From Adiantum capillus-veneris (Eukaryota > Streptophyta > Polypodiopsida > Polypodiales > Pteridaceae), in contig CM043971.1 of NCBI GenBank assembly GCA_014529385.2, forward strand, positions 61,767,209 to 61,831,208: a stretch of DNA of 64,000 nt, written 5' to 3'. A program made the position numbers and the translations under genes. Shown piece after piece: positions 1-10,589 of this stretch (positions are counted from its first letter, which is position 1; every line of letters begins with the position of its first letter). The notes under the pieces were generated by a model. It ran no database searches. It was not told the DNA's origin and saw only the letters and a list, made by a program, of their open reading frames with translations.

Positions 1-1260
1 TAGCTTCTGCAAATTTGCATCAATCACGTGGTCGCTAGATTGTATTTTCCGTAGGTTTGTAGTAGTATTCGTTTCTACTATTTAGCTTTCATTAGGACTT
101 AAAGAATTTGTTCCTTTAGAAGTTGTTGTGTGGACTCTAATTTCTAGGATTAAGTCTTTGAGATGTCTTATCCTTATTAGTTTAAAGTTGAGTACTTGTT
201 TCAAGTTTTAGCCAAGTAAGCTGCTTCAACTTATGCCTTTTCTAAAAGCATTTTTAAGTATCATTTTATCTAGTTTTGTTTAGTAGAAAATAAAGTGATT
301 TAGTTTTTTATTTGTTTTTGTTTTTTTTTGTTTTCTTGTGTCCCTCGCTTTTGTAGTTTTATTAGTGTTTTATCCCCTATTATAATTCGTGAGTTTAGAC
401 TTATGAAGGTATATATAGATATACATGCACACAACGAGGATATAATTGTGTCATTATCTAGTTTGCTCTTTTAGGTTTCAGCTGGCTTTCCGTTAAAGGT
501 GATTTTGGGATTGTCCTGGATTGTGATTCGCAAGAAATGACCATGAATATTAAGCAACTCTAGAGTAATGACAGAAACTCAGTACAGAGATCTATGTATT
601 GATGTATGCTCGTGTGCATGTGTGTTGTGTAGGTGTGGGGGAGCATATATTAGTACCTAGTTCTACCCCCATTATTGGGCACTGATAATGTGAGTGGGGA
701 TGTCGTAGTATTTAGTCAAAATACTATGCATGATGGAGCTGATGGTTATATTGACTTGTGGATGACTACCATGAGTCTGTACCTTGCACTTTCCTTTAAA
801 GGTGAGTTTGGGCTTATCCTGGATTCATCTAGGCATATATATTAGGCTGGACATACCGAAAGTTGCCTGCCGATCCCCTTTTGGGATGGGGGGGCAACCC
901 TTCACACACCAGCAGCTACATGTTTTACAAATTTTAGAGGAGGGCGCTTTGCAGCAGGAAGCAGCGCATTCATTGGTTGAGCGCTGCATCAGCTTGCACA
1001 AGGTCCATGGTTGAATATAGACAAGCACTCTCGGGTACCCAAGCAGATGGGTGCTCAGTGTTGTGTGTTTTTGGCCTGTGGCTTCCTCTTGGCTGGTCAG
1101 TCTTCGCATCTTCAATTGGAATCAGCAAGGACAGAGGATCATGCGTACAAACACGTCACAATTGTGACAGCGAGTGTAAGGATACCTCCGAAAGCTTGAC
1201 AGGCATATAAAAAACTAGAAAACCATAAAAAAGCATAACGTAATTTTGAAAGCTCTTATT
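1..1260. other. No recognisable gene; AT-rich flank
   Basis: AT-rich sequence with no open frame that resembles a known protein. A short imperfect duplication is visible: the segment around 484-520 (CTTTCCGTTAAAGGTGA...) recurs around 788-822 (CTTTCCTTTAAAGGTGA...), both followed by a similar TTTGGG-TTGTCCTGGATT stretch. Small frames at 784-1115 on both strands show no family resemblance and are probably chance. If the exon at 1957 is real, this may be intron. Confidence 0.4.
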
Positions 1261-1263
1261 TGT

Positions 1264-1342
<79 letters not shown>
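1261..1342. repeat. (TG)n(AG)n compound microsatellite
   Basis: About 14 TG units run directly into a long AG tract broken by a single AAAG interruption. Confidence 0.95.
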
Positions 1343-1343
<1 letters not shown>

Positions 1344-1555
1344 AAAACGGGGATCCTCGGAACGGGAAATTGGGAGGGGACGGGAACTGGAGACCTAAAA
1401 ATGGCCATTCCTTGTAGCTATGATTTTAACCTCTCCTGATTTTGGATGGCACAAGGGTATCCTTAAACCCGCGTTTCACTTTTTGGAGCTTTTGGAGGTA
1501 TCCTTCAAGCCGCGATTCTTGTAATATGGCTTGACACCCAGAGTGGAATGTAATA

Positions 1556-1630
1556 AATGATGTAGCTCTTTAGTCCCATAGGTCAACTTTGGCCTCCAAA
1601 GGAAATTAATGGAACTCTCTCTCTCTCTCC
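1556..1630 (+). mobile_element. Possible LINE 3' tail ending in (CT)n
   Basis: The stretch reading TAGTCCCATAGGTCAACTTT then GGCCTCCAAAGG, ending in a CT tract, resembles the better-preserved LINE 3' ends at 12155-12215, 25376-25453 and 26978-27057 (TTGGTCTCATAGGTCATTTT, GGCCTTTTGAA). It is short and diverged, so the assignment is an inference. Confidence 0.35.
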
Positions 1631-1631
1631 C

Positions 1632-1703
1632 CCCTCGTTGGCTAGATCTTTAAGGTCTCTTGGGATAGTTTCTTACGACGTTAAAACTCTCTTCTTCTCG
1701 GGT
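1632..1703 (+). mobile_element. 5'-truncated SINE copy
   Basis: About 70 bp (TCGTTGGCTAGATCTTTAAG ... TTAAAACTCTCTTCTTCTC) nearly identical to the 3' part of the longer SINE ending at 1900. It starts directly after a CT/C tract and is cut just downstream of where the tRNA-like B box would be. Confidence 0.55.
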
Positions 1704-1740
1704 GTGTGTGTGCGCGCTAATAAAAAGAGGAAAATGGTAT

Positions 1741-1900
1741 AACCTTTCTATGACCCAAGAGTGGTAGATTGGTTATGCCATTTCCCTTTGGAATAACAGG
1801 TCTTGAGTTCAACTCCTCGTCGGCTAGATCTTTAAGGTCTCTTGGGATAGTTTCCTACGACATTAAAACTCTCTTCTTCTCTCTCTCTCTCTCTCTCTCA
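1741..1900 (+). mobile_element. tRNA-derived SINE with CT-rich tail
   Basis: A tRNA-like head is visible: an A-box-like TGGTAGATTGGTTATGCC at about 1761 and a B-box-like GAGTTCAACTCC at about 1805, spaced as in a tRNA gene. A unique body shared with the truncated copy at 1632 follows, then a CTCTTCTTCTCTCTCT tail. SINEs are Pol III-transcribed retroposons with no coding capacity, mobilised by a partner LINE. I could not see flanking duplications. Confidence 0.55.
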
Positions 1901-1956
1901 TTGTGCCATCTTATACTATCTTTTCATAAGCATGTTTGCCTCAATTATTTTGGCAG

Positions 1957-2100
1957 GTTGATCAAATTGCCAGCTCCTTGGAGGAGCGCAACCGCTCAAG
2001 TGTTGAGAAAGTGATGGACAGGATAGTTGCCCAAGTGCAAACAAAGCAGACAGAGAGTGCATCTAGTGTCAAAGGACTTGTGGACAGTCTAGTCATACAA
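1957..2100 (+). CDS. Candidate internal exon of a host gene (48 codons)
   Basis: An open, phase-0 block of exactly 144 nt lies between a TTATTTTGGCAG acceptor (ending 1956, preceded by pyrimidine-rich intron-like sequence) and a GTAGGT donor (from 2101). It would encode VDQIASSLEERNRSSV..., continuing with ...KQTESASSVKGLVDSLVIQ, a hydrophilic, heptad-like segment suggestive of a coiled coil. Unlike all the transposon genes nearby it has no stop or frameshift. I do not recognise the protein and see no partner exon in the window; in a large-intron genome the flanking exons could lie outside it. It could also be an old gene fragment carried by a transposon. Confidence 0.5.
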
Positions 2101-2114
2101 GTAGGTGATTGAAA

Positions 2115-2191
2115 CCCCCCCCCCCCCCCCCCCCCCCCCCACGGCCCCACACACACACACCCACACACCCACCCACCCAAAAAAAAAAAAA
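2115..2191. repeat. Poly-C run followed by AC/CCCA and poly-A low complexity
   Basis: A 26-base C homopolymer (2115-2140) is followed by (AC)n, CCCA-rich sequence and a run of A. Small proline/glycine-rich frames here are artefacts of the repeat. It lies 14 bp downstream of the proposed splice donor. Confidence 0.9.
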
Positions 2192-2724
2192 CCCACCACA
2201 ACAAAAAGAAAAGAAAACCATCAAATAGAAATGAAATCTTTCAATTTAGATACCCTTGCTAAGAATGTTCTAACCACAATCAGCAACATAAAAGAAAGTT
2301 AAAATTACCTCAATAACTGTTAATGAATGTTTTATTCTTTCAATCTGTAAATATATGTTATTTTGGCGAAAGGTTCGATAAGATCACTTGAAGGCTACAA
2401 GTAATATGCTCATGGAGCCTTTTGCAAATTTCAGGTGCTTTGAAGTTGTGCCAACATTTCCCCGAGTGTTCAAACATATATATTCATCTTCAAAATTTTG
2501 CAAATTACATCTCATAATTCGGGCGTCTAATTTTTTTAAAAAGGCGTATACAAGCATAACAGCAAAAACCAGCAGTGAAATATCCTCTTTAGAAATCTTG
2601 GCAATCACACTTGGTAACTCTTATCAAATAGGAATTCATCTGAATTTTATCCTATAGATGATAGGTTTTGAAACCTAATAGTATTTTAAATTTTAAAGGT
2701 TAGAAGCAAGCTGCAACAAAGTTT

Positions 2725-2727
<3 letters not shown>

Positions 2728-2766
<39 letters not shown>
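2728..2766. repeat. (CT)n microsatellite
   Basis: An uninterrupted CT tract, followed by a GTGCGCG/GCGCGC alternating purine-pyrimidine stretch to about 2800. Confidence 0.95.
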
Positions 2767-2769
<3 letters not shown>

Positions 2770-3004
2770 CGTGCGCGGGTGCATGCGTATGCGCGCGCAC
2801 ACATGCACATTTTTTTTCCGTAAACCAGTTTGATTAATTTACTAGTGGGAAACCTCGAAGCGAGGAAAACCCACCGAAAGGATCATATACAACGGGAAGA
2901 ACACATAATTGTTCAGTTGTACAATATGGCTAGAAATATTCATAGGAAAGCTGATGTATCTTTGTGGTGATATCACAAACTTCCAAGGCGAACCGTAAAG
3001 ATTG

Positions 3005-3007
<3 letters not shown>

Positions 3008-3050
<43 letters not shown>

Positions 3051-3098
3051 TATGGTGGATACTAGTTGGGTCTTCTCCAAATCGAACCTAAATCAGTG

Positions 3099-3158
<60 letters not shown>
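3008..3158. repeat. Two AC-rich microsatellites, (AC)n and (CT)n(AC)n
   Basis: (AC)n at 3008-3049 and a compound (TC)n(AC)n at 3099-3158. They are separated by 49 bp containing GGATACTAGTTGGGTCTTCT, which recurs in diverged form after the second tract (GGATAATAATTGGGTTTTCT at about 3163) and again near 3230, so the block is a local degenerate duplication around microsatellites. Confidence 0.9.
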
Positions 3159-3160
<2 letters not shown>

Positions 3161-3259
3161 CAATGGATAATAATTGGGTTTTCTTCAAAGTGGATGGCTA
3201 TGAAGATGTAAACTTTTCATTTATGACGGCTAATAATTGGATTTTCTCCAAATACTAAA

Positions 3260-4256
3260 ATCTAAGCTCAAAAGTAATTTAAGTTATGGACACATTTAAA
3301 CATACATATACATAAATAAATTAATATATATATCCAAGTCTCATGCATCATATGAATGAAGCTTCTCAATATAGAAAAGGCTATCACAATAACATGAGAC
3401 TACCTCTTGCTTGTAGAGAAATTCATCAAAAATCTTTTGGCCTAAGAGGAAATTATGTAAGTACTAAAAGTGAGGGGTGTTAAGCGTGCCTGCTATTGTT
3501 CAACCCTTGTGACATGCGGGTGTAGGTGCGTGGGGGAAATCTTGTAAAACTAGCTGATGCGAAGCATGAGCTTGCAAAAAAGAAGTACCCTTGCTCCCAT
3601 TCCAAAGGTTTACATGCTTGTTGAAAATGCAATATAGGGCTTTCCACTTTGCTCTTCTGGTACACTCAATCATGAAGAGTCAAGTGAAAACATATTTCTC
3701 ATGTTTTTTTTGTCTATGTTTGAATAATCTTCACAGATGAAAGTAAGGGCCATGTGCCACCTTAATTTCAAATATGCTTCTTTTTTGGAAGACTGAACAT
3801 AATGACATCGTCGGATTTCTACACGAGGATGCACACACCTCTCAACACTCTTGAAAAGATCGAAACAAATTTCTCAACTTCTATGCCTATCCTTGAGGGC
3901 TAAATTTTTCAACCGAGTTTCTCTCTTTGAGCAAAATTTCATACAATCAAGATAAGATGTGATTGCCTTGCCTTCATCCTACATGGATTAAGAACCCTTG
4001 TAGCCATGAATCTGCCATATGGCTTGCCAAATTACAAGAAGGTAAGGCTTGGTCTCACAAGCTGCTATTGTTGGTCATCATGTGAAACTCAAATTTATAT
4101 GGTTTGATCTTCCAAACTTGCTGGTCTATGTTTTTCGATAGAGAAATAGGCCTTGTCCACAAGAATTAAATTCCTTTTGTAGGATAGGCTAAAGAGCAAT
4201 ATATGTGATTTACTAGTTTGCCATGAACACGTAAGCCATTTTGCTTGCCTACATGC
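3260..4256. other. No recognisable gene
   Basis: About 1 kb of AT-rich sequence. The only frame of note (3480-3665, minus, 61 codons) has no recognisable domain. Nothing else is supported. Confidence 0.4.
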
Positions 4257-4274
4257 AATATTGGTCTACCTTAG

Positions 4275-4648
4275 TCCCCAAAGAGTTGGTCTAACGGCTT
4301 TGGCCTCTCAACCTATAGGTTGTGGGTTCAAATCCCCGTTGGTCCACCTCAACCTATAGGTTGTGGGTTTAAATCCCCATTGGTCCACCTCATCTGGTGT
4401 TCACGTTGCTAGGGCTCTTGCCCTTGGATGCTCGAGTGCATCCTCCTCCTAGGGTGGGTCACTCGAGGAGGAGGTTCCTACTTGGTTGCTACGAGTTCTC
4501 TCCATTGTTCCTAGCACGTGGTGCATCAATTATGTGGCCATGGTCTTGCCCGATGGTACGCGGCCCTTGCCCGATCATATTTCATGGCTAGTATTTGAAA
4601 AGGATAAGCACCTCCCCCTACCGGCCCTTTGGTCCGTCGAAAAAAATT
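4275..4648 (+). mobile_element. Complete tRNA-derived SINE (374 bp) with target-site duplication
   Basis: A retroposon bounded by long direct repeats: AATATTGGTCTACC-TTAG at 4257-4274 and AATATTGGTCTACC-CTAAG at 4649-4667. The 5' end is tRNA-like: an A-box-like TTGGTCTAACGGC near 4285 and a B box GGGTTCAAATCCC at 4324-4336. A 41-bp unit containing the B box is duplicated in tandem (4307-4347 and 4348-4388); the second B box carries a C-to-T change. The body is GC-richer than the surroundings and ends in a short A-rich tail (CGAAAAAAATT). This is the layout of a plant SINE that uses LINE machinery for insertion. A 64-codon frame inside it is incidental. Confidence 0.8.
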
Positions 4649-4667
4649 AATATTGGTCTACCCTAAG

Positions 4668-5574
4668 ATAGGCTACAAGCTGTAAATATCGGTTCCATTG
4701 TTGGCTTGCTCAAATCAGGCCTTAGAGTACTTGTCTCATAAGCATAGGGCCATCCACTTGGAGAATACTATGGATGGTTAGGATTTCTTTGGAGTATTTT
4801 GACCCCCATTTGTTTTTTATTAAGGTATTTGGGAATATTGGATGTGCTTTTTGTTGTGGTCTCTTTTTTTTGTTGCATGGTTTGTTGAAACGCTATTTCT
4901 AGAGCAGTTTTTAGGCCTAGGGCTATAGGAGCAAGATGGTTGCAATGAGAAGGTGGAAGGACCTATGTGGACATGGTTGCCAGATGATAACGATTGTCCA
5001 AAAGGCATATCTAAGACCCTAAAAGGTAGATCTCCATTGTCATAAACATTAGACTATGCAAAAAGTTGCAATGGGAGGGTAGACGAGGCTGCCAAATGAT
5101 ATAACAACTGTGCTATAGCAGCGGTCCCTATTGAATGGTCCGACTCCAATATTATTAAAAATGATTTGAGTGGAAACTTTCAATATTTTGAACAAAAACC
5201 CACACATGTATTGGCTTGGAGTAAAAGAGGAAAAAGAGAGACTTCAAACTCTTGTTTTAATTTGTTAGTATTCTATGAGAGCCAGGTATTGCATATCTCT
5301 AAGAAATTTAGTTGTATTTAAAGCTTAAATTTGCTATAAAATAGTCACACCGTTCCTTGAAAGTTGCATGATTTTGTGTTGCTTTTCGTACGGAGCTACA
5401 ATTTTTCAAGTTGAGTTTTTCTTGGTTAGTTTCAAAAAACTCTTCCTTGTTTTTGAGAAAATGGTTGTGTGCCACATAGGTTCTACACCCCAAGCGTTCA
5501 CCTTAGGCCTGCAGTTTGAACGCCCTGCCCCCTAAGAGCCATCCCCCATATGCCCATGGTCTTGGAATTAGGGT
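4668..5574. other. No recognisable gene
   Basis: AT-rich sequence between the SINE and the copia element. Short minus-strand frames at 4820-5008 and 5308-5493 show no domain and are probably chance. Confidence 0.4.
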
Positions 5575-5784
5575 TGTAGGAAAACACACATAGCTTGGAG
5601 AAGACAAAGGAAGCTCAAGGCACACAACAGAGAGTATATTACTTCGTGTGCAATGGAACGATAAGTTAGCCCTAGAGTGATGGGCGTATATAAAATGCAC
5701 GGGGAGAAAAACCTCCTAGTGAGGGAAAAATGCCCCGACGGTCCTAAGTGTGTTCACACACGTCACTACCACATGTATATGGCA
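5575..5784 (-). repeat. 3' LTR of the copia element
   Basis: Direct repeat of 10002-10214, with TG at its left and CA at its right edge (ends ...GTATATGGCA). A purine tract, read as CTCCTAGGGGGGATTT on the minus strand (around 5785-5801), precedes it and is the likely polypurine tract. Confidence 0.88.
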
Positions 5785-6466
5785 TCAAATCCCCCCTAGG
5801 AGTGATGCGGTGAATGAGAGCTGGCACATAGAGTATAGGGAAGTGCCATGCCCTGAGGAGATGACTGCTCTATACTCAGCCTCACAACTGGAAGTGGCCA
5901 CAGTAGGTTGCTTCTTGCTCAACCATGATATGCATGAGCTGCCAAGCATGAAACAAAAACCACTTGTGGACACTCGTGTCACAAAACAACCAGCCTAATT
6001 TGAGTTTGAAAAAGCATGTAAATCTGGCGGCAATGATCCCCCTTGGGATAAAACAAGCCAAGATATAAAGTGCCACTCAAGTAGCAAAAAATTCTCTTGA
6101 CAGCCTGCCAATGCTTAGACCTTGGGCTATGCATGAATCTGCTGACCTTTGAGACTACAAACTGAATATTCGGCCTCGTGTTGCATACATAAATGAGGCA
6201 GTCAACAACAGCTCGATATAGAGTGACATCGGCAGGATCACCAGCATCATGAAGACTCAATTTCAAACATGTTTCCATGGGAGTGGCAATATGTTTGCAA
6301 TCCTCAAGTCCAAACTTAGCAATGTCTCTATGTAACTTTTCTGACACAAGGCAATACCACCATCACACTGCTTAAACTGTATACCCAAGTAATGATGCAA
6401 CAACCCCAAATCTTTCATCTTGAAAGTAGCATTCAAATCAGCCTTAAATTCAACAATGTCTCTCAT
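5785..6466 (-). pseudogene. pol: Copia RT C-terminus and RNase H, broken
   Basis: Three consecutive minus-strand frames. 6263-6466 holds the end of the RT palm and thumb (LKDLG-type region reading KMKDLGLLHHYLGIQF). 5979-6347 holds the connection region (IATPME, DPADVTLYRAVVDCLIY, RPNIQFVVSKVSRFMHSP). 5785-5982 holds the RNase H end with STSGFCFMLGSSCISW and the ATSSCEAEYRA acidic motif typical of Ty1/copia. RNase H would degrade the RNA strand of the RNA-DNA hybrid. Frameshifts separate all three; the first RNase H aspartate is not visible. Confidence 0.88.
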
Positions 6467-6959
6467 TTGGTCTAGTGATCAACAAATCATCCACATAGAG
6501 AACCACAATGAGAAGTACATCACCCTCATGCTTTACATACAATGTGCTTTCTATTGGATTGTCAACAAAGCCTTGTTTGACCAAATGAGTGTCAGCTTTC
6601 TCATACCAAGCATGAGGAGATTGCTTCAACCCATACAAAGATTTCTTACATTTGCACACTTTATCCTCTTGTCCTTTCTTGACAAAATCGCGAGGCTGCG
6701 TTACATAAATGTTTGATTGATGAACATCCCAACCAAAATAAGCTGCCAATGCACATAGAAAATGAACAATAGTCATACGATAAGTGGGAGTAAAAGTCTC
6801 TTCATAATCTATGTCTTTTTGTTGTACAGAATCTTTTGCAACAAGTTGAGCCTTATAGCGATCAATCTCACCGTCTGCCTTGCATTTTATACTTGTACAT
6901 CCACTTTGTACCAATGGCCTTTTTGCCAGGAGGCAAATCACATACAATCCATGTGTCAT
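6450..6959 (-). pseudogene. pol: Copia reverse transcriptase (RVT_2), broken
   Basis: The minus-strand frame has the copia RT signature: RYKAQLVAKD, YEETFTPTYRMTIVHFL, KSLYGLKQSPHAWYEK and the catalytic YVDDLLIT. An upstream frame (6868-7179) supplies the N-terminal part (NDTWIVCDLPPGKKAIGTKW). RT would copy element RNA into cDNA in a virus-like particle. Frameshifts on both sides make it non-functional. Confidence 0.92.
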
Positions 6960-7007
6960 TTTCTACAAGTGCATCATATTTTGAATGCATGACAACCATC
7001 CAATTTT

Positions 7008-7394
7008 CTAAATTTTGTGCTTCATCAAAAGACAGAGGTTCCTCAACATCATGTAAGCTAGACATAACCAAAGCGTAACAATCTGATGTATAAGATGCAT
7101 GGCGAGAACTTGAACGAGTACTAGACAAAGGTGCATCCAATTTACTGTCATGCAAAGTATGCACCAACCATTTAGGCATACCTCTAGCCGCTCATTTTCA
7201 GCCCTTTCCTCATCAAGTACATCATCTACATCTGCATCAGTAATAGGTTGATCTGTAACATTTTCAGAAACCCACATAGGCTGTACATTTGCCTCATTGG
7301 AATTTACATTCGAACTTCCACCACTAAAAAGAGGCAACAAAGTGTCATAAATGTCCTGTGAGCTTACATTAATGTCTCTAGTACATGACAGCAA
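7008..7394 (-). pseudogene. pol: Copia integrase-RT linker, broken
   Basis: Poorly conserved acidic/serine-rich spacer between integrase and RT, where copia elements are always variable. It is placed here only because of its position between the two recognised domains. Confidence 0.5.
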
Positions 7395-8144
7395 GGACTA
7401 ACTGAATCTTCCACAAACACAACATCATGTGAGACTAAGTTACGCTTTGTTTGCGGATGATACAACCTGTAATATTTTCTTTCAGCACTATAATAAAAAA
7501 CAATACATTTGACAGCCTTATCATCCAATTTTTTGCGTTGCATTTGTGGCACCAAAGCATATGCCAAACAACCAAAAACACAGATGTGCTCAATAGAAGG
7601 CTTTCTATCATGCCATGCTTCATATGGAGTCATAGACTGCAAAGCTTTTGTAGGACACGTGTTCAACACATAAGTGGCACACATGATGGCCTTAAGCCAA
7701 AATGAATGCGGCAAAGCTTGACTTTTGACCATACATCGTACCATTTCCGTAAGTGACCTTTTTTTCCTCTTAGCAACACCATTTTGCTGAAGCGTATAAG
7801 ACATTGTACATTGGTGTTTTATCCCATTACTAGCCGGAAATGCATTAAATTTATGAGACATATACTCCCCACCTTGATGTAATGGAGGGTGCTTATAGTA
7901 CATATCGAGACATTTTCAGCATAGCCAAAAATTGTTTGAAGCACAAAAACACTTCGGACTTCGCTTTAAGCAGATATACCCATGCATGCTTGGAGTAATC
8001 ATGAATGAAAGTCACAAAGTAAAGGTAATTTTCCAAGGACAGAGTTTGCATGGGCCCACAAACATCACTATGTATAAGCTGCAACCTGCATGTGGCTCTA
8101 ACTAAACCATCCTTTGAAAATTTCGAAAGCTGCATCTTACCCAA
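7364..8144 (-). pseudogene. pol: Copia integrase core, broken and catalytically altered
   Basis: Two frames. 7893-8144 contains LIHSDVCGPMQT (first Asp) and FIHDYSKHAWVYLLKAKSEV. 7364-7903 contains GGEYMSHKF, then LQQNGVAKRKKRSLTEMVRCM where the family has NGVAERKN: the catalytic Glu is replaced by Lys. HSFWLKAI and the C-terminal YNPYEAWHDRKP-type region follow. Integrase joins cDNA to the host chromosome; this copy could not. Confidence 0.9.
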
Positions 8145-8773
8145 AATACAGCCTTCACAAACGTGTTTGATAGGTCTTCAAGAGGTGGCAAAGAAACAAC
8201 CATATCAAATTTTTGCAAACGCAGCAAACTTATAGAATTCAAATTCCCAAAACGTGCATGCCAAAGTTTTGCATGTGAAATAGCCTTAGAATCCACAATT
8301 ACATATGCAAAATTCTACCCACACTTGCTTATACAACCCACACCATAAAATGCCAGATGCAACAATTTCATCACTGAAACTGAAATCATGTACTGTACAT
8401 CTGTCATCCACAAATTTGACTACAAGACCAAGTCTAGCAAGTGCAAATACAGACAAAAGATTCTTCTTGATTTTAGGTATATACAATGCATCAACAAGTG
8501 TGAAAGAACTGCCATGTGCAGCAGTAAGCACAATCTTTCTAACTCCCTTGACCAAATAAGAGGTAGTGTTGACACAAGTGACTGAATTCCCATGAGGGAA
8601 GAGGTAAACAAGTTACGATGAGAGGTAATGTGCTTTGTAGCACCACTATCAAAGTACCACACTTGAGCATCTGTAGCAACTAACAAAGATGCATCATGGA
8701 CATTAGGATCACAAGTGTACTTTGCACTAAAATCCCATTCTGAATCAACATCAGCATCACAGTCTCCTTTCAC
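8102..8773 (-). pseudogene. pol: Copia protease and pre-integrase region, broken
   Basis: 8420-8773 contains the aspartic protease active site in WYFDSGATKHITSH. 8286-8555 contains VDALYIPKIKKNLLSVFAL, the typical post-active-site segment. 8102-8296 contains the gag-pre-integrase signature LWHARFGNLNSISLLRLQK with the start of the HHCC zinc module. The pieces are in different frames. Confidence 0.9.
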
Positions 8774-8829
8774 TGAAGACTCAACAATAGCTGCATTTGT
8801 AGTGGAACTCCAACATTTGCAATGGAACC

Positions 8830-9670
8830 AACCTCTTTCTTCTTAGCCTCTTTGGCCTTCAACTTAGGACACTGCTTGATCAAGTGATCATTAGCTTATA
8901 ATAATGACAACGCATCTTCTTTTTACCCTTATTACCAGACGAATTGCTGCCAACAAAACCATTAGAAACAGGTGATTTAGCACTCGTAGAAGAACCATGA
9001 AAAGTGGCTACATTGTTGTTACCACCTGTTCTTTGAGCAACAATAAAGGCTTGTTCAACTGCATGTTGTCTAGTCCCGTTTTTTTTTTTGGAAAGTGACT
9101 CTTGTACCAGCAATGTGCATAATGCATCAAACTTGACAACTGCAGGATTTTCTTGGGTCATAAGTCTCCAAGTACTAGCAAAAGTCTGGTAAGAATCTGG
9201 CAAAGCATCAAGAACAATCTGCACAAGGGAACTATAAAAAATGACTTTACTTTGTTGCTGCAGAAATAAGTTTCTCATTGATATCCTTGACACTTGCAAG
9301 GAACGTATCCATGTCATCTTCCTCATGCATAATCTTCGACTTAGCTCTTTACACAACAATGCAATTTTTTGCCTCATTGCGACTAGACCAGCCCGAATAT
9401 CCCAAGCATGTTTGCAGGCTTCGCTGAATGAATGTGGGACGTAATAGTGCGCTTCATAGACAACGCAATCAATGCATGAGCCTACGCATTTTTTACATCC
9501 CGACAACAAGCTTGCTTAGCCGTATGCAAAACAGCTCTAACAACAACAATCCTTGCAGCAAGACCTGCAACGTCCTCAACATCGCATGTATCCTCAGAAC
9601 CAGGATGTACATCAATGCCCTCCACAATGTTCCAAATGCCCTTTGACACAATAACATGTTGCATCATATA
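8830..9670 (-). pseudogene. gag: Copia gag (UBN2-type) with defective zinc knuckle
   Basis: 8880-9509 and 9482-9667 together give a copia-type nucleocapsid precursor: helical segments ending in IVLDALPDSYQTFASTW and a basic, Ser/Asn-rich stretch. A zinc knuckle (CHYYK..., then after a frameshift DHLIKQCP) follows, in which the second Cys is Tyr. Gag would form the particle that packages element RNA. Confidence 0.85.
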
Positions 9671-9982
9671 AGCCTACATAGGGTAATTGTCCCCATCTTA
9701 TTTGTCCTCAGCAGCAAACATCTTGAACACATCTGTGTTGAATAAACCGAAGAAGACTGAGGACTTGTTATGCAAAAAACGGCACTAACAAAAATTTTGC
9801 ACAAAATGACAAAATAGCATGCACAATACTGCCTGTAGTAGAAATCTGATTCACATTGAGCTCTATGAACTAGTCCTGAATATTTTCAACTTGAGAACGC
9901 TCACCAAAGCTCACTGAAATTGAAGAAAGTGAGCAGGCGTGTGCTGAAGCTGCTGGTGACTAAGCCTGGGAGGATGCAACCT

Positions 9983-9994
9983 GCTCTGATACCA
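9983..9994 (-). promoter_or_regulatory. Primer-binding site, initiator-Met tRNA
   Basis: Read on the minus strand this is TGGTATCAGAGC, the usual plant copia PBS complementary to the 3' end of initiator methionine tRNA. It lies 7 nt inside the 5' LTR and sets the strand of the element. Confidence 0.93.
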
Positions 9995-10001
9995 TTTGGG
10001 T

Positions 10002-10214
10002 TGCAGGAAAACACACACAGCTTGGAGGAGACGAAGGAAGCTCAAGGCACACAACAAAGAGTGTATTACTTAGTAGTGTGCAATGGAAAGATAAGTTAGC
10101 CCTAGAGTGATGGGCGTCTATACAATGCATGGGAGAAAAAACCTCCTTGTGACGGAAAAAATGCCCCGAAGGTCCTAATGTGTTCAGACGCATCACTACC
10201 ACATGTATATGGCA
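10002..10214 (-). repeat. 5' LTR of the copia element
   Basis: Direct repeat of 5575-5784, next to the PBS. It should carry the element promoter, but no convincing TATA box is preserved. Confidence 0.88.
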
Positions 10215-10285
10215 ACACATGGCGGGCTCTCATTCAACAGGGCATCTGGAGACGGACGTTGGCACTGCCTTTCAACTTGATTGGG

Positions 10286-10287
<2 letters not shown>

Positions 10288-10348
<61 letters not shown>

Positions 10349-10376
10349 AGAAGAAGAAGAAGAAGAAGAAGAAGAA
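10288..10376. repeat. (GA)n(AAG)n compound microsatellite
   Basis: About 28 AG/GA units pass directly into about 10 AAG units. Arg/Glu/Lys-only frames here are repeat artefacts. Confidence 0.95.
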
Positions 10377-10589
10377 AAAGAAGAGAGGCTATAGATTAAA
10401 GAGGAGAAAAATAAAACAATTACGGAGCACCCTTTAAATTTCAAAGGTAACACGAGTTGAAACTCCCTTGAAAAAATCATTTCTACAAACTGATCTTGGT
10501 TAGCAAGCAATTGCATGTCCCATTTTAAGATTTGCATGCAGTATGGATCTATGCCAGAAAATAATGAGGGCCCTCTGCCTAGTGAAGGG

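Larger units (their letters stand above)
5575..10214 (-). mobile_element. Degenerate Ty1/copia LTR retrotransposon
   Basis: A 4.6-kb element with short LTRs (about 210 bp) and the standard copia order, read on the minus strand: 5' LTR, initiator-Met PBS, gag, protease, integrase, RT, RNase H, PPT, 3' LTR. All domains can be found but the single long polyprotein expected of the family is broken into at least eight frames, so it cannot be autonomous. The two LTRs differ at roughly one base in ten by eye, which implies an old insertion. No clear target duplication remains (AGGGT on the left, ACACA on the right). Confidence 0.93.

Noticed and set aside
2105-2302. Proline-rich frame over the poly-C run, read as an extension of the exon at 1957
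   Set aside because: A splice donor stands at 2101 and the following sequence is homopolymer and AC repeat.
4283-4350. A functional tRNA gene
   Set aside because: Only the promoter boxes resemble tRNA; stems do not pair properly, the B-box part is duplicated, and the unit is embedded in a longer retroposon with target duplications.
10178-10537. Arg/Glu- or Ser/Leu-repeat proteins over the GA microsatellite
   Set aside because: Translations of a simple repeat in several frames.
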